Source of the DNA: Candidatus Rokuibacteriota bacterium
Lineage (GTDB): Bacteria > Methylomirabilota > Methylomirabilia > Rokubacteriales > CSP1-6
Direction: 5' to 3'
Length of the DNA: 44,702 bases
Assembly (NCBI GenBank): GCA_016179925.1
Contig: JACPCG010000016.1
Span: 1-44,702, forward strand
Numbering within the stretch: position 1 is the first letter of the stretch; every line of letters starts with the position of its first letter. The notes beneath the pieces were generated by a model. That model saw nothing but the letters and a program-made list of their open reading frames with translations. It was not told the DNA's origin and ran no database searches. The translations under genes and the position numbers were made by a program. Shown piece after piece: positions 7,370 to 15,873 of this stretch.

Positions 7370-9024
7370 CCGTGACGGCCCAGCGCTTCGACGCGGTCAC
7401 GCTCGAGATTCTCTGGACGCGGCTCATCTCGATCGTGGATGAGGCGGCCAAGGCGATCGTGCGCACCTCGTTCTCGACGCTCGCCAACGAGGCGAACGAC
7501 TTCGCGTGCATGCTGACCGACGCGCGCGGGCGGGCACTCGCCCAGAACACCGGGTCCATCCCGTCCTTCATCGGCACGCTGCCGGCGACGGTGCGCCACT
7601 TCCTCGCCGCGATGGGTCCAGAGGGCATGCGGCCGGGCGACCTCCTCATCACCAACGACGCGTGGATGGGGACGGGCCACATGTCGGACGTGAGCGTGCT
7701 CAAGCCCATCTTCCGCGGCGGGCGGCTCGTCGCCTTCTCCGCGACCACGTCGCACATGCCCGACATCGGCGGACGCGTCCGCGCCATCGAGGCGCGGGAG
7801 ATCTTCGAGGAGGGGCTGCACATCCCCCTCACGAAGCTCCGGCGTGAAGGGCGGACCGACGAGACGCTGATCGCGCTGATCCGCGCCAACGTGCGCACGC
7901 CCGACCAGACCGTCGGCGACATCTGGGCGCAGGCGGGCGCCAACGAGCTGATGGAGAAGCGCCTGCTCGCGCTGATGGACGACGGCCGGCTCGACACGCT
8001 GGCCGCGCTCGGCGACGAGCTGTTCGCGCGCGCCGAGCGCGCGATGCGCGGGGCCATCCGCGCCGTGCCCGACGGCACCTACCGCTCCGCGATGCGCACG
8101 GACGGGGTGGACGCGCCGCTCGACTTCCGGGTGGCGCTGACGATCGCGGGCGACGAGCTCACGGCCGACTACGCGGGGACGTCGCCGCAGCAGCCGCGCG
8201 CGATCAACTGCGTGTACGCGTACACCTACGCGATGACCGCGTACGCGATCAAGTGCGCGCTCCTGCCCGGCCTCGCCAACAACGAGGGCATGTACCGCCC
8301 CGTCAAGGTCGCGGCGCCCGAGGGCTCGATCCTGAATCCGAAGTTTCCCGCCGCCGTCGTGAGCCGGGCCGTGACGGGTCACTACGTGCCGCCGCTGCTC
8401 TTCGGCGCGCTGCACCAGGTCGTCCCGGACCGCGTGATGGCGGGCCCCGGCTCGCCCCTCTGGGCGGTCCAGCAGACGGGGCTCCGTGCCGACGGCCGGC
8501 CCTACACCAACATCTTCTTCTTCAACGGCGGCATGGGCGCCACGCCGGTGAAGGACGGCGAGAGTGCCACTTCATGGCCCAGCAACATCTCCTCCACGCC
8601 CGTCGAGGTGGCCGAGCGCAACAGCCCGCTCTTCTTCCGCTACAAGCGCCTGCGGTCGGACTCCGGCGGCCGCGGCCGGTTTCGCGGCGGGCTCGGCCAG
8701 GACATCCTGTTTGAGTGCGAGTCGGCGACCCCGATCGTCGTGAGCTTCATGGCCGAGCGCACGAAGTTCCCGGCGCCCGGCCTGGCCGGCGGCGGCGCGG
8801 GCGGCACGGGCGACGTCCGGATCAACGGCCGCCGCCTCGACAACCGGCGCCAGCACGTCCTGAAGCGCGGAGACACCGTGCTGGTCCGCACGCCCGGCGG
8901 CGGGGGCTACGGCCCCTCCGCCGAGCGTGACCGGCGGCTCGCGGCACTCGACCGCGCCATGGGCTACGTCGGCCGCGGCTCGCCGCGCCGCGAGAGCCGC
9001 GGCCCGGGCGCTCAGAGCCCGTGA
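7366..9024 (+). CDS. hyuB: Hydantoinase B/oxoprolinase family subunit (HyuB)
   Basis: About 552 residues, normal for HyuB, the second subunit of hydantoinase/carboxylase-type enzymes. Typical blocks are DAVTLEILWTRLISI at the start, ITNDAWMGTGHMSDV, SHMPDIGGRV, and the Gly-rich VRTPGGGGYGPSAERD near the C-terminus. The GTG at 7366 follows a G-rich stretch that may serve as ribosome binding site; an in-frame GTG at 7339 is an alternative. The last residues (AQSP) and the TGA are encoded inside a dispersed repeat that starts at 9011, so this gene's 3' end has been reshaped by the repeat. No signs of internal deletion, unlike hyuA. Confidence 0.88.
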   Translation: MTVTAQRFDAVTLEILWTRLISIVDEAAKAIVRTSFSTLANEANDFACMLTDARGRALAQNTGSIPSFIGTLPATVRHFLAAMGPEGMRPGDLLITNDAWMGTGHMSDVSVLKPIFRGGRLVAFSATTSHMPDIGGRVRAIEAREIFEEGLHIPLTKLRREGRTDETLIALIRANVRTPDQTVGDIWAQAGANELMEKRLLALMDDGRLDTLAALGDELFARAERAMRGAIRAVPDGTYRSAMRTDGVDAPLDFRVALTIAGDELTADYAGTSPQQPRAINCVYAYTYAMTAYAIKCALLPGLANNEGMYRPVKVAAPEGSILNPKFPAAVVSRAVTGHYVPPLLFGALHQVVPDRVMAGPGSPLWAVQQTGLRADGRPYTNIFFFNGGMGATPVKDGESATSWPSNISSTPVEVAERNSPLFFRYKRLRSDSGGRGRFRGGLGQDILFECESATPIVVSFMAERTKFPAPGLAGGGAGGTGDVRINGRRLDNRRQHVLKRGDTVLVRTPGGGGYGPSAERDRRLAALDRAMGYVGRGSPRRESRGPGAQSP

Positions 9025-9118
9025 ACGAATCGCGTCATCGAGCCGCGCCCCGGGTCCCCCGGGGCGCGTGCGAGCGCGGGGGGCTTGGGGGGCCCTTCGA
9101 GGCCCCCCATGTTCTCAG
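9011..9118 (+). repeat. 108-bp double-hairpin dispersed repeat, copy R1
   Basis: It begins CTCAGAGCCCGTGAACGAAT and ends CCCCCCATGTTCTCAG. Inside are two inverted repeats: CGCCCCGGG/CCCGGGGCG, and GGGGGGCC-CTTCGA-GGCCCCCC. It sits between convergent genes and supplies the TGA of hyuB at one end and the TGA of the PLP enzyme (reverse strand) at the other. Related copies are at 11317-11405 (inverted), 21611-21714 and 21710-21817. Confidence 0.8.
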
Positions 9119-10044
9119 TCCCACAGGCGAGTCGAGAAGTAGCGCTCCCCCAGATCGTTGAACAGCGTGACGAACCGCCCGCGCCGCTCGCGCCTCGCGA
9201 CCCGCTCCACGCCGGCCAGGTAGGCGCCCGACGACTGCCCGACGAAGAAGCCGGCCCGCGCCAGGCGGACGCACATCGCGTACGCCTCGTCGGCCGTGAC
9301 CTCAACGCGCTCGTCGATGAGGCTCTCGTCCAAGATCGCCGGCACGATATCCCCGGGGCTCCCGAGCGGCTTGAGCCCCTCGATCCCGGGGAAGGCGTCG
9401 GGGACGATGCAGACGAGGCGGACCCGCGGGTCGTGCTCTTTCAGGCGTCGGCCCACGCCCGTCACCGAGCCCCCGGTGCCGACCCCGAGGACCACATGGG
9501 TCAGCCGGCCTCCGGTCTGCTCGAGGATCTCCACGGCCGTCGTCTCGTAGTGCGCCCGCCAGTTGTCGGCGTTGCTGTACTGGTCGCAGAAGAAATAGCG
9601 GTCGGGGGCCGCCCCGTAGCGGCGGCGCACCTCGCGCAGCGCCTCGTCGTAGCCCTGGACCGCATCGGTGAGCACGAGCCGCGCCCCGTGCGCCAGCATC
9701 CGCTTTTTGCGCTCGACGCTGGCGTTGGCGGGAACGACGATCTCGACGGGATGGCCGATGAGCCGGCCGACCATCGCGTAGGCGATGCCGGCGTTGCCGG
9801 ACGAGCTGTCCAACACCGTCCTGCCCGGCGCCAGCCGTCCCTCGGCGAGCGCGCCCAGCAACATGCGCACGACCGGACGGTCCTTGAGCGAGCCGCCCGG
9901 GTTGAGCGATTCCATCTTGGCGAACACCTCGACCTCGGGCAGCTCGTCACGGAAGATGGGCACGGGCACGAGGGGCGTGTGGCCGACCGCCCGCAGCGCC
10001 GGGTAGCGCTCCAGCAGACGCTCGATGCGTGGGTCCCAGGGCAT
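9115..10044 (-). CDS. CysK/CysM-type PLP-dependent cysteine synthase family protein
   Basis: A 309-residue fold-type II PLP enzyme. The cofactor Lys is in NPGGSLKDRP (about Lys54). SSSGNAGIAYA binds the substrate carboxylate region and GVGTGGSVTGVG binds the PLP phosphate. This is the layout of O-acetylserine sulfhydrylases and cystathionine beta-synthases. The fold and cofactor are secure; whether it uses O-acetylserine, O-phosphoserine or something else is not readable. It starts with ATG 10044. Its TGA lies inside repeat R1, so the C-terminal end FSTRLWD is set by the repeat boundary. It is transcribed alone, convergent with hyuB. Confidence 0.85.
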   Translation of the reverse strand: MPWDPRIERLLERYPALRAVGHTPLVPVPIFRDELPEVEVFAKMESLNPGGSLKDRPVVRMLLGALAEGRLAPGRTVLDSSSGNAGIAYAMVGRLIGHPVEIVVPANASVERKKRMLAHGARLVLTDAVQGYDEALREVRRRYGAAPDRYFFCDQYSNADNWRAHYETTAVEILEQTGGRLTHVVLGVGTGGSVTGVGRRLKEHDPRVRLVCIVPDAFPGIEGLKPLGSPGDIVPAILDESLIDERVEVTADEAYAMCVRLARAGFFVGQSSGAYLAGVERVARRERRGRFVTLFNDLGERYFSTRLWD

Positions 10045-10136
10045 GGCGCGGGGCTCTCCTGTCTCGGGGCCGGTCTAGGACCCCTGGATGGAATTGTAAG
10101 GGTTCTTGTGACTGTCGATCGTCCACGCGCCGCCGA

Positions 10137-10337
10137 TCAAGCCTCCACGGCGAGCGCATGCCAGAACGTCGGGGCGTCCACGATCGGGATGCCTTGCACC
10201 TCGCGGAGACTGAGGAGGTCGGCGTCACCACTGACGATGTAGTCGGCGCTCGCTGCGACCGCGCAGTCGAGGAACTTCGGCCCCAGCCGCGCCGAGCCCG
10301 CAGAGGCGTGGAAGCTCCGCCTCGCCGCGGTCGATCA
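10137..10337 (-). pseudogene. C-terminal remnant of a PIN-domain toxin
   Basis: A reverse-strand frame of about 66 codons ends at TCA 10137-10139. It contains KFLDCAVAASADYIVSGDAD and LLSLREVQGIPIVDAP, which match the C-terminal half of PIN-family (VapC-like) RNase toxins, including the late acidic residue in SGDAD. The N-terminal half with the first catalytic Asp is absent and there is no start, so it is a relic. No antitoxin is next to it. Confidence 0.6.
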
Positions 10338-10399
10338 CGCCCCGGCGAACGGCGACGGCGCCGCGGGCCGACATTTCGAAGTATACGGTCGCCGGAAGA

Positions 10400-11305
10400 T
10401 CACCGACGGGAGATCTTGCGGCCGAGACGCTGCTCGATGACGTGGGTGACCGCCGAGAAGTCCTCGCCGCCCCAGCCCTGCTGCGCGCCGTCGCGGTACG
10501 CCGCGAGCGTCTCGCGCAGGACCGTGAGGTGGTTGAGGAGCGGACCCGCCATCTTGGCGGCCAGCGTGACGTCCTTGAGCATCAGCTCGAGCGTGAACGT
10601 GGGCGCGAAGTTTCCCTCGACGACGCGCATGGCGCGCCGGTCGAAGTACGTGGAGTAGGCCATGCCGCCGCCGTTCTTCACGACCTCGTAGTAGGTCTGC
10701 GGGTCCACGCCCAGCTCGACGCAGAGCGCGAGGGATTCCGCCACGGCCACCGCGTTCACGGCGCCGAGCGCGTTGTGGAGGAGCTTGATCCGGTTCCCCG
10801 TGCCGGAGGGGCCGACGTACATCGTGAGGCGCCCCATCACGTCGAGCATCGGCTGGACCGCGGCGAGCCGGTCCCGGTCCCCGCCGACCATGAAGAAGAT
10901 CTCGCCCGACTCCGCCTGGGGCGACGAGCCCAGCATCGGCGTGTCGAGGTGCGAGACGCCCTTGGCCTTCGCGGCGGCGTGGATCGCCTGAGAGACCTGG
11001 GGGCTCACGGTCGAGCAATCGCAGGTGACGACGCCGGGCGCCGCGCCCGCGAGGACGCCGTCCCTGCCGAGGTAGGTCTCGCTGACGATCTCGTCGTTCG
11101 GGAGCGCCGAGAAGACCGCGGACACGCGCGCGGCGACCTCCCGCGGAGAGCTGTGAGTCGTGACGCCGCTCGCCGCGGCGGCGCGCTTGGCCGCCGCGGG
11201 GTCGACATCGAAGACGTGCACGGCGTAGTCCGCCTTCGCTAGGTTTCGGGCCATGGGGCCCCCCATTCTGCCCAGGCCGATGAATCCGATCTCCCCTTTG
11301 CTCAT
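10400..11305 (-). CDS. 3-hydroxyisobutyrate dehydrogenase family NAD(P)-dependent oxidoreductase
   Basis: A 301-residue beta-hydroxyacid dehydrogenase. It has the N-terminal Rossmann motif GFIGLGRMGGPMA (about 7-19), a substrate-binding segment SHLDTPMLGSSPQAESG (about 118-134) and the catalytic Lys in GNRIKLLHNAL (about Lys174). Relatives reduce or oxidise 3-hydroxyisobutyrate, tartronate semialdehyde, or act on other beta-hydroxyacids; the specific substrate is not determined. It starts with ATG 11305, and repeat R4 lies directly upstream, so any promoter for this gene must be in or beyond that repeat. Confidence 0.88.
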   Translation of the reverse strand: MSKGEIGFIGLGRMGGPMARNLAKADYAVHVFDVDPAAAKRAAAASGVTTHSSPREVAARVSAVFSALPNDEIVSETYLGRDGVLAGAAPGVVTCDCSTVSPQVSQAIHAAAKAKGVSHLDTPMLGSSPQAESGEIFFMVGGDRDRLAAVQPMLDVMGRLTMYVGPSGTGNRIKLLHNALGAVNAVAVAESLALCVELGVDPQTYYEVVKNGGGMAYSTYFDRRAMRVVEGNFAPTFTLELMLKDVTLAAKMAGPLLNHLTVLRETLAAYRDGAQQGWGGEDFSAVTHVIEQRLGRKISRR

Positions 11306-11316
11306 TTTCCCTCCCT

Positions 11317-11405
11317 CACCACGTGGGGGGCCCCGACATGGCCCCCCACACCCCCCAACGCTCGGCAGCGCCCCGGGGAACCCGGGGCGCTCCTCGTTCT
11401 CAGTT
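11317..11405 (-). repeat. Dispersed double-hairpin repeat, copy R4 (inverted, shortened)
   Basis: Read on the reverse strand it has the same order as R1-R3: CTGAGAACGAGGAGCGCC, a GCGCCCCGGG/CCCGGGGCGC stem, CCGAGCG, a GGGGGG run and GGGGCCCCCC. The spacing inside the second hairpin differs and the GTGAACGAATCG end is degraded. It lies upstream of both divergent neighbours, unlike the other copies, which follow gene ends. Confidence 0.65.
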
Positions 11406-11460
11406 ACGCCGACAGGCTCCTAGGTCATTTGCACGTCTTTCGCCGACCGAGGCGCCGCCA

Positions 11461-11466
11461 TATAAT
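11461..11466 (+). promoter_or_regulatory. Consensus -10 (TATAAT) for the sugar-type ABC operon
   Basis: A perfect TATAAT lies 50 bp before the ATG of the binding protein in an otherwise GC-rich gap. The -35 at 17 bp (TTTCGC) is poor, so an activator or weak basal promoter is possible. Confidence 0.45.
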
Positions 11467-11515
11467 CTCGCCACCTGACCTCGCTTGTCACGTAACCCTC
11501 ACTGCGGAGGGCACA

Positions 11516-12874
11516 ATGGATCAGCGGCTGCGCGACCTCACCGAACAACTCGACGCGGGCCTCATCGCCCGCCGGGAATTTCTCCGCAAAGCGGCCGTCA
11601 TCACGGGCGGCACCGCGGCCGGGCTGCACGTCTTGAGCAAGATGGCCGACGCCCAGCCGAAGACGAAGCTCAGGGTCTGGCTCTTCAAGAGCTTCGTCAC
11701 CGCGGGCAACGACACGCTGGCCAAGCACATCGAGGCCTGGGCGAAGGAGCGGAAGGTGGACGTCGAGACGGACTGGGCCACCTTCGGCGACCGCGAGCAG
11801 AAGTTCGTCGCCGCCATCGAGGCCGGCAACCCGCCGGACATCGCCGAGATGAACATCTACGGCCCCATGCGCTACAAGGCGGCGCTGCGCGACGTCAGCA
11901 AGATCGCGACCGACATCGCCTCCGCCAAGGGCGGGTTCCTGCCGTTCGCCGAGCGGGCGATGAAGGCGGAGGGCAAGTTCCTCGGCGTCCCGCGCTACTC
12001 GATGACGACGGTGTTCTTCATCCGGAAGGACATCATGGAGGCCAAGGGCCTCAAGCCGCCCAAGGTCTACGACCCCGACGTGGTCGAGTTCGCGAGGAAG
12101 ACGACCGACCCCGCCAAGGACCTCTGGGGCTTCGGCCAGACCCTGAACCGCTCGGATGACGGCGACGGGTTCATGTCGAACATCCTCTGGGACTACGGCG
12201 GGGGCGTCTGGGACAAGGACGGCAAGCCGGCCCTCGGCACCGCGTTCCTCAAGCAGAACACGGCGGCGCTCCAGTTCGCCGTGGACACGATCAAGAAGTA
12301 CCGGATCCAGCCGCCGGGCGTCATGGGCTGGACCGACCCGAGCAACAACGAGGCGTACATGGCGGGCAAGCTCGTCACCACCAACAACGGGGCGAGTCTC
12401 TACTACGCCATGGTGCAGAAGAAGCACGAGCTGGCGCCGAAGACGCTGCTCGTCCTCACGCCGGGCGGGCCGGCCGGCTCGTTCGTGGGCTCCTCCTGCT
12501 ACAACTGGGCGATCTTCGCCAAGAGCAAGCAGACCGAGTTGTGCGAGGACCTGATCCGTTGGGTCGAGGACGAGTCGCGCTTCAACGAGTACGTCCACGC
12601 CTCGATCGGCCAGGCCGGGCCCGTCTACAGGGCGCGGGTGGACACCCCCTACTGGAAGTCCGACCCGAACTTCGACGCGATCGTCCAGAACATTCTCAGA
12701 TCCGTGAACCTAGGCTACCCCGGCCCGACGACGCCCGCCGCCGCCGAGGTGCAGGGGCAGAAGATCCTGACCGACATGGCCGGGCGCGTGGTCGTCGGCG
12801 GCCTCTCGCCCGAGCAGGCGCTCAAGGAGGCTCACAAGCGCATCGAGGAGATCTACAAGATGCGCCGGGCCTAG
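11516..12874 (+). CDS. ABC transporter substrate-binding protein, family 1 (sugar type), Tat-exported
   Basis: A 452-residue periplasmic binding protein for the importer whose two permeases follow. A Tat-type signal is visible: ARREFLRKAAVITGGTAAG at about residues 18-36. The mature part has family-1 features such as NPPDIAEMNIYGPMRYKAAL and the C-terminal SPEQALKEAHKRIEEIYK. A sugar or polyol ligand is likely from the family; the exact ligand is unknown. It starts with ATG 11516; the frame is open further upstream but contains no signal there. Its TAG stop lies in the CTAG edge of a 218-bp palindrome. No ATP-binding subunit is encoded here, so it may share a MsmX-like ATPase elsewhere. Confidence 0.88.
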   Translation: MDQRLRDLTEQLDAGLIARREFLRKAAVITGGTAAGLHVLSKMADAQPKTKLRVWLFKSFVTAGNDTLAKHIEAWAKERKVDVETDWATFGDREQKFVAAIEAGNPPDIAEMNIYGPMRYKAALRDVSKIATDIASAKGGFLPFAERAMKAEGKFLGVPRYSMTTVFFIRKDIMEAKGLKPPKVYDPDVVEFARKTTDPAKDLWGFGQTLNRSDDGDGFMSNILWDYGGGVWDKDGKPALGTAFLKQNTAALQFAVDTIKKYRIQPPGVMGWTDPSNNEAYMAGKLVTTNNGASLYYAMVQKKHELAPKTLLVLTPGGPAGSFVGSSCYNWAIFAKSKQTELCEDLIRWVEDESRFNEYVHASIGQAGPVYRARVDTPYWKSDPNFDAIVQNILRSVNLGYPGPTTPAAAEVQGQKILTDMAGRVVVGGLSPEQALKEAHKRIEEIYKMRRA

Positions 12875-13088
12875 CCCCGGATTCTTCATGAACGCCGAAC
12901 GCGCGAGACGACCGGGTCCTGGCGCAGGGTGTGGCTCCCACGGAGCGGGCTCCATCAGCGGTCGACGGCACCCGCCGTCGTCCGAACGGCGAGCGGTCGA
13001 GGGGTCCCACTCCACCCGCCCCCTGGGAGCCACACCCTGCGCCACCCGCCCGGTCGCCGGCGGCCCGTTCATGAAGAGTCCGGGCTAG
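12871..13088. repeat. 218-bp imperfect palindrome bounded by CTAG (element P1)
   Basis: Both ends are CTAG followed by near-identical CCC-GGA-TTCTTCATGAACG arms in inverted orientation. Inside is a perfect 20-bp inverted repeat: GGCGCAGGGTGTGGCTCCCA at 12921-12940 and its complement at 13024-13043. The left CTAG provides the TAG of the binding-protein gene. It is related to elements at 26859-27099 and 16220-16339. In the transcript it would form a long hairpin between the binding-protein and permease cistrons. Confidence 0.8.
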
Positions 13089-13112
13089 CGAGCGCGGCGC
13101 GGAGGCGTCTCG

Positions 13113-14063
13113 ATGGCCACCCCAGCGGCGCGGCTGCCCGCCAGCGCCGCGCTTCGGCGCGCGGGGACACGCGTCGGGCTCGAGCGCGTGCTCGGGCCCG
13201 ACTTCCGCCTCGGCTTCCTCTTCGTCGCGCCCACCGTCCTGCTCGTCCTGGCGCTCGTCGCCTACCCGTTCGGCTACGCGATCTACCTCAGCCTGACACG
13301 CAAGTACGTCGGCGTCCCGCCGGTCTTCGTCGGCCTCGACAATTACGTCAAGCTCACGTGGGACGGATTCTTCCAGCGCGCCGTCGTCAACTCCTTCATC
13401 TTCACCTTCGGCTCGGTCAGCGTGAAGCTCCTGCTCGGCATGCTGATGGCCCTGGTGCTCACCTCGAAGATCCGCTTCCGGAGCTTCTGGACGGGCGTGC
13501 TGCTGATCCCGTGGGTCGCGCCCACCGTGGTATCGGCCCTCAACTTCCTCTGGATCTACGACTACAGCCTCGGTGTCCTGAACTACCTGCTGGTGCGCGT
13601 CTTCGGCCTCCTGCCGCAGGGGGTCGGCTGGCTCAGCGAGCCGGGCACCGCGATGGCCTCCGTGATCGCGGTGAACATCTGGCGGGGGTTCCCGTTCTTC
13701 GGCATCAGCTTGCTCGCGGGCATGAAGGCGATCCCGGCCGAACTGTACGAAGCCGCGGCGGTGGACGGCGCGGGCCCGGTCCAGCGCTTCTGGCGCGTCA
13801 CCCTGCCGGGGGTGAAGAACATCCTCGTCATCGTCGTGCTGCTCTCCACGATCTGGACCTTCAACGACTTCCAGATCGTCTACATCCTCACCAAGGGTGG
13901 GCCGGGCGGGGCCACCCAGGTGCTGCCGGTGCTGACGTACGAGATCGCGTTCGGCGCCCAGCGGCTCGGCGAGGCCATCGCCGTCGCGCTCTACATGCTG
14001 CCGCCGCTCGCCGTCGTCATCATTGTGCTCGCGCGCTACATGCGCCGGGGGCAGGCCAAGTGA
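13113..14063 (+). CDS. Sugar ABC transporter permease (MalF/UgpA type)
   Basis: A 316-residue inner-membrane permease with hydrophobic segments beginning FLFVAPTVLLVLALVAYPFG. The cytoplasmic EAA-like loop that contacts the ATPase is ELYEAAAVDGAGPVQRFWRV at about 210-230. It starts with ATG 13113 after the palindromic element. Its stop overlaps the next gene's start (GTGA), so the two permeases are coupled. Together they form the channel for the binding protein upstream. Confidence 0.88.
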   Translation: MATPAARLPASAALRRAGTRVGLERVLGPDFRLGFLFVAPTVLLVLALVAYPFGYAIYLSLTRKYVGVPPVFVGLDNYVKLTWDGFFQRAVVNSFIFTFGSVSVKLLLGMLMALVLTSKIRFRSFWTGVLLIPWVAPTVVSALNFLWIYDYSLGVLNYLLVRVFGLLPQGVGWLSEPGTAMASVIAVNIWRGFPFFGISLLAGMKAIPAELYEAAAVDGAGPVQRFWRVTLPGVKNILVIVVLLSTIWTFNDFQIVYILTKGGPGGATQVLPVLTYEIAFGAQRLGEAIAVALYMLPPLAVVIIVLARYMRRGQAK

Positions 14064-14899
14064 ATCGCAGACTCGCCCCGCGGCTTCAGGGCCTCGCCTC
14101 CTATGCCTTTCTCCTCGTCCTGCTGCTCGTCGTCGTCTTCCCCTTCTACTGGATGACGGTCACGGCGCTGAAGAGCGAGGTCCAGATGCGGAGCCTCGCG
14201 TCCATGTTCTGGCCCGACCCGGTCGTGTGGGACAACTTCCGCCACCTGCTTGCGCAGACCGACTTCGTCGCGTGGTTCAAGAACAGCGTCCTGGTGGCGG
14301 TCTCAAGCACCCTCGTGGCGACGGCGATCGGCACGATCGGCGCCTACAGCCTGGCCCGGCTCCGGTTCCTCGGCCGCGCCTTCATGTCGAGCGCGGTCCT
14401 CATCACCTATCTCGTGCCGCCGTCCATCCTCTTCATCCCGCTCTACGCCCAGATCCGGAACCTCGGCCTGGCCGACAGCCTCGCGGGCCTGATCGCCGCG
14501 TACCCGAGCTTCACGGTGCCGTTCGTCACGTGGCTCCTCATGGGCTACTTCGAGTCCATCCCCGAGGAGCTGGAAGAGGCGGCGATGATCGACGGCGCGA
14601 CACGGTTCGGCGCCTTCGCGCGCGTCGTGCTGCCGCTCGCCGCGCCGGGCGTGCTGGCGGCGGGGCTCTACGCCTTCACGCAGGCGTGGAACGAGTTCCT
14701 GTACGCCCTCGTCTTCATCACCGACGTGAAGCTCCGGACGCTCCCCGTCGGCCTCTCGAGCTTCATCACGGGCGACGTGTACGGCTGGGGCTTCCTGATG
14801 GCGGGCGCCGTGCTGACGACCCTGCCCGTCATCGCCGCGTACATCTACCTCCAGAAGTACATGGTCGAAGGCCTCACCGCCGGCAGCGTGAAAGGCTAG
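14060..14899 (+). CDS. Sugar ABC transporter permease (MalG/UgpE type)
   Basis: A 279-residue permease starting at GTG 14060, which overlaps the TGA of the first permease. It has the usual N-terminal membrane span followed by PFYWMTVTALKSE, five further hydrophobic segments, the EAA loop EELEEAAMIDGATRFGAF, and the C-terminal KYMVEGLTAGSVKG ending typical of MalG-like proteins. No ATPase gene follows; the operon ends here, convergent with a toxin-antitoxin pair. Confidence 0.88.
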   Translation: MNRRLAPRLQGLASYAFLLVLLLVVVFPFYWMTVTALKSEVQMRSLASMFWPDPVVWDNFRHLLAQTDFVAWFKNSVLVAVSSTLVATAIGTIGAYSLARLRFLGRAFMSSAVLITYLVPPSILFIPLYAQIRNLGLADSLAGLIAAYPSFTVPFVTWLLMGYFESIPEELEEAAMIDGATRFGAFARVVLPLAAPGVLAAGLYAFTQAWNEFLYALVFITDVKLRTLPVGLSSFITGDVYGWGFLMAGAVLTTLPVIAAYIYLQKYMVEGLTAGSVKG

Positions 14900-14912
14900 G
14901 CGGCGGCTCGCC

Positions 14913-15269
14913 TCAATTGCCTCCCAGGTCCAGCCAGAGGCGGAGCGCCGTCGCGACCTGCTCGCGCCGGGCGGGGTCTCCGAGCGAACCCATGGCCGGC
15001 GAGAGTCGTCGCGCCGAGATCGTCCTGACCTGGTGCGTGAGGACCAGCGAGGCTGCCGGCAGCCCCCCCGTCCCGGAGATCAGCAGCACTTCGGTGGGGT
15101 AGACGCGGCGGCCCTTCCTCCACGTGGTGAGGGGCAGCACGGTGGTGAGGCCAATGGGGGACGCGATGACGTCGTTGCAGAACACGAGGACGGGCCGGCG
15201 CCCGGCCTGTTCGTGCCCGACGGTGGGATCGAGAAGGGCCCAGGCGAGATCCCACTTCCGAACGCTCAT
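14913..15269 (-). CDS. MazF/PemK-family toxin
   Basis: A 118-residue protein of the PemK/MazF fold, typically a ribosome-independent mRNA endonuclease. The opening KWDLAWALLDPTVGHEQAG and RRPVLVFCNDVI match the family's first strands (usually GxxQxGxRPVLVVS). The TTVLPLTTWRKGRRVYPTEV stretch and the SLVLTHQVRTISARRL segment cover the usual catalytic region. The Arg and Thr/Ser positions look retained, so it may be active. Its ATG overlaps the antitoxin stop by 4 nt (ATGA), the usual order of antitoxin first. Confidence 0.83.
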   Translation of the reverse strand: MSVRKWDLAWALLDPTVGHEQAGRRPVLVFCNDVIASPIGLTTVLPLTTWRKGRRVYPTEVLLISGTGGLPAASLVLTHQVRTISARRLSPAMGSLGDPARREQVATALRLWLDLGGN

Positions 15270-15577
15270 CGGAGCGCCCCACCCGCCTCATGGTCGAGCT
15301 CCGCAAAGTCCTTCTGGACCGCGTCATTGTCGGCCTGGAACTGGGGATCCTGGGTGGCCTCGGAGTACAGCAGCGCCAGCGCCCGCTTGTCCTGGGCCGC
15401 GAAATAGAACGCGAGGGCCTCTGCAACGAGGCGGCTCTTGCCTCGCTCGGACCCGGCGCAGCGCCGGTCGACCTCATGAGCCATCGCCTCGGGCAGACTG
15501 TACGTCACCTTCCGATGCCGACTGGAAGCCTTGGCCGGCCTTTTTGACGGGGTGCCCTTTGCCACCGTTCTGACCAT
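15266..15577 (-). CDS. Ribbon-helix-helix (CopG-like) antitoxin
   Basis: A 103-residue partner of the downstream MazF-type toxin. A basic N-terminal arm (about 1-22) precedes a short RHH segment, RKVTYSLPEAMAHEVDR and SERGKSRLVAEALAFYF (about 22-60), expected to bind the operon's own promoter. The acidic C-terminal part (QADNDAVQKDFAELDHE) is the kind of tail that wraps and inhibits the toxin. It starts with ATG 15577, shortly after a good promoter. Confidence 0.78.
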   Translation of the reverse strand: MVRTVAKGTPSKRPAKASSRHRKVTYSLPEAMAHEVDRRCAGSERGKSRLVAEALAFYFAAQDKRALALLYSEATQDPQFQADNDAVQKDFAELDHEAGGALR

Positions 15578-15582
15578 ACTTC

Positions 15583-15612
15583 TTTATGGCGCGAAGGGTG
15601 GCCATCCGTCAA
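15583..15612 (-). promoter_or_regulatory. Promoter of the RHH/MazF module
   Basis: On the reverse strand TTGACG and CATAAA are separated by 18 bases. Transcription would begin within a few bases of the antitoxin ATG, giving a very short or no leader. The rest of 15613-15873 holds an unusually A+T-rich patch (about 15661-15712) and a TATACT (15814-15819) that could serve the DUF433 gene; I see no gene in it. Confidence 0.5.
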
Positions 15613-15873
15613 GACCGAACTCGCGTAGCGCCCGCGCCAGCGGCCCTCAGCGGACGACGACTGCTGTAATTATTAACGCTCCTAATCCCAAATTTGCGCG
15701 ATAGTTATTCACCCACCCGGCCTCCATCAATGGTCGCGTCTGAGCCGGCGTCTGGCTTTATTGGCGCCATCATCTCTACGAATCGAACGGCAGGCCCAGG
15801 CCCACGAGGCACGTATACTTCGGTCTGGAGGGGGCTCCGTGGTGGGAGTGAGGGTCGCCCGAGGAGGAACGGC

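Noticed and set aside
12871-13088. Palindrome P1 as an intrinsic terminator
   Set aside because: It is far longer than terminators, lacks a T-run, and lies within an operon whose downstream genes depend on transcription through it or on a promoter that I cannot see.
12929-14060. N-terminal extension of the second permease across the palindrome and the first permease
   Set aside because: The extension is a shadow of the first permease in another frame; the GTG at 14060 overlaps the upstream stop and begins the conserved protein.
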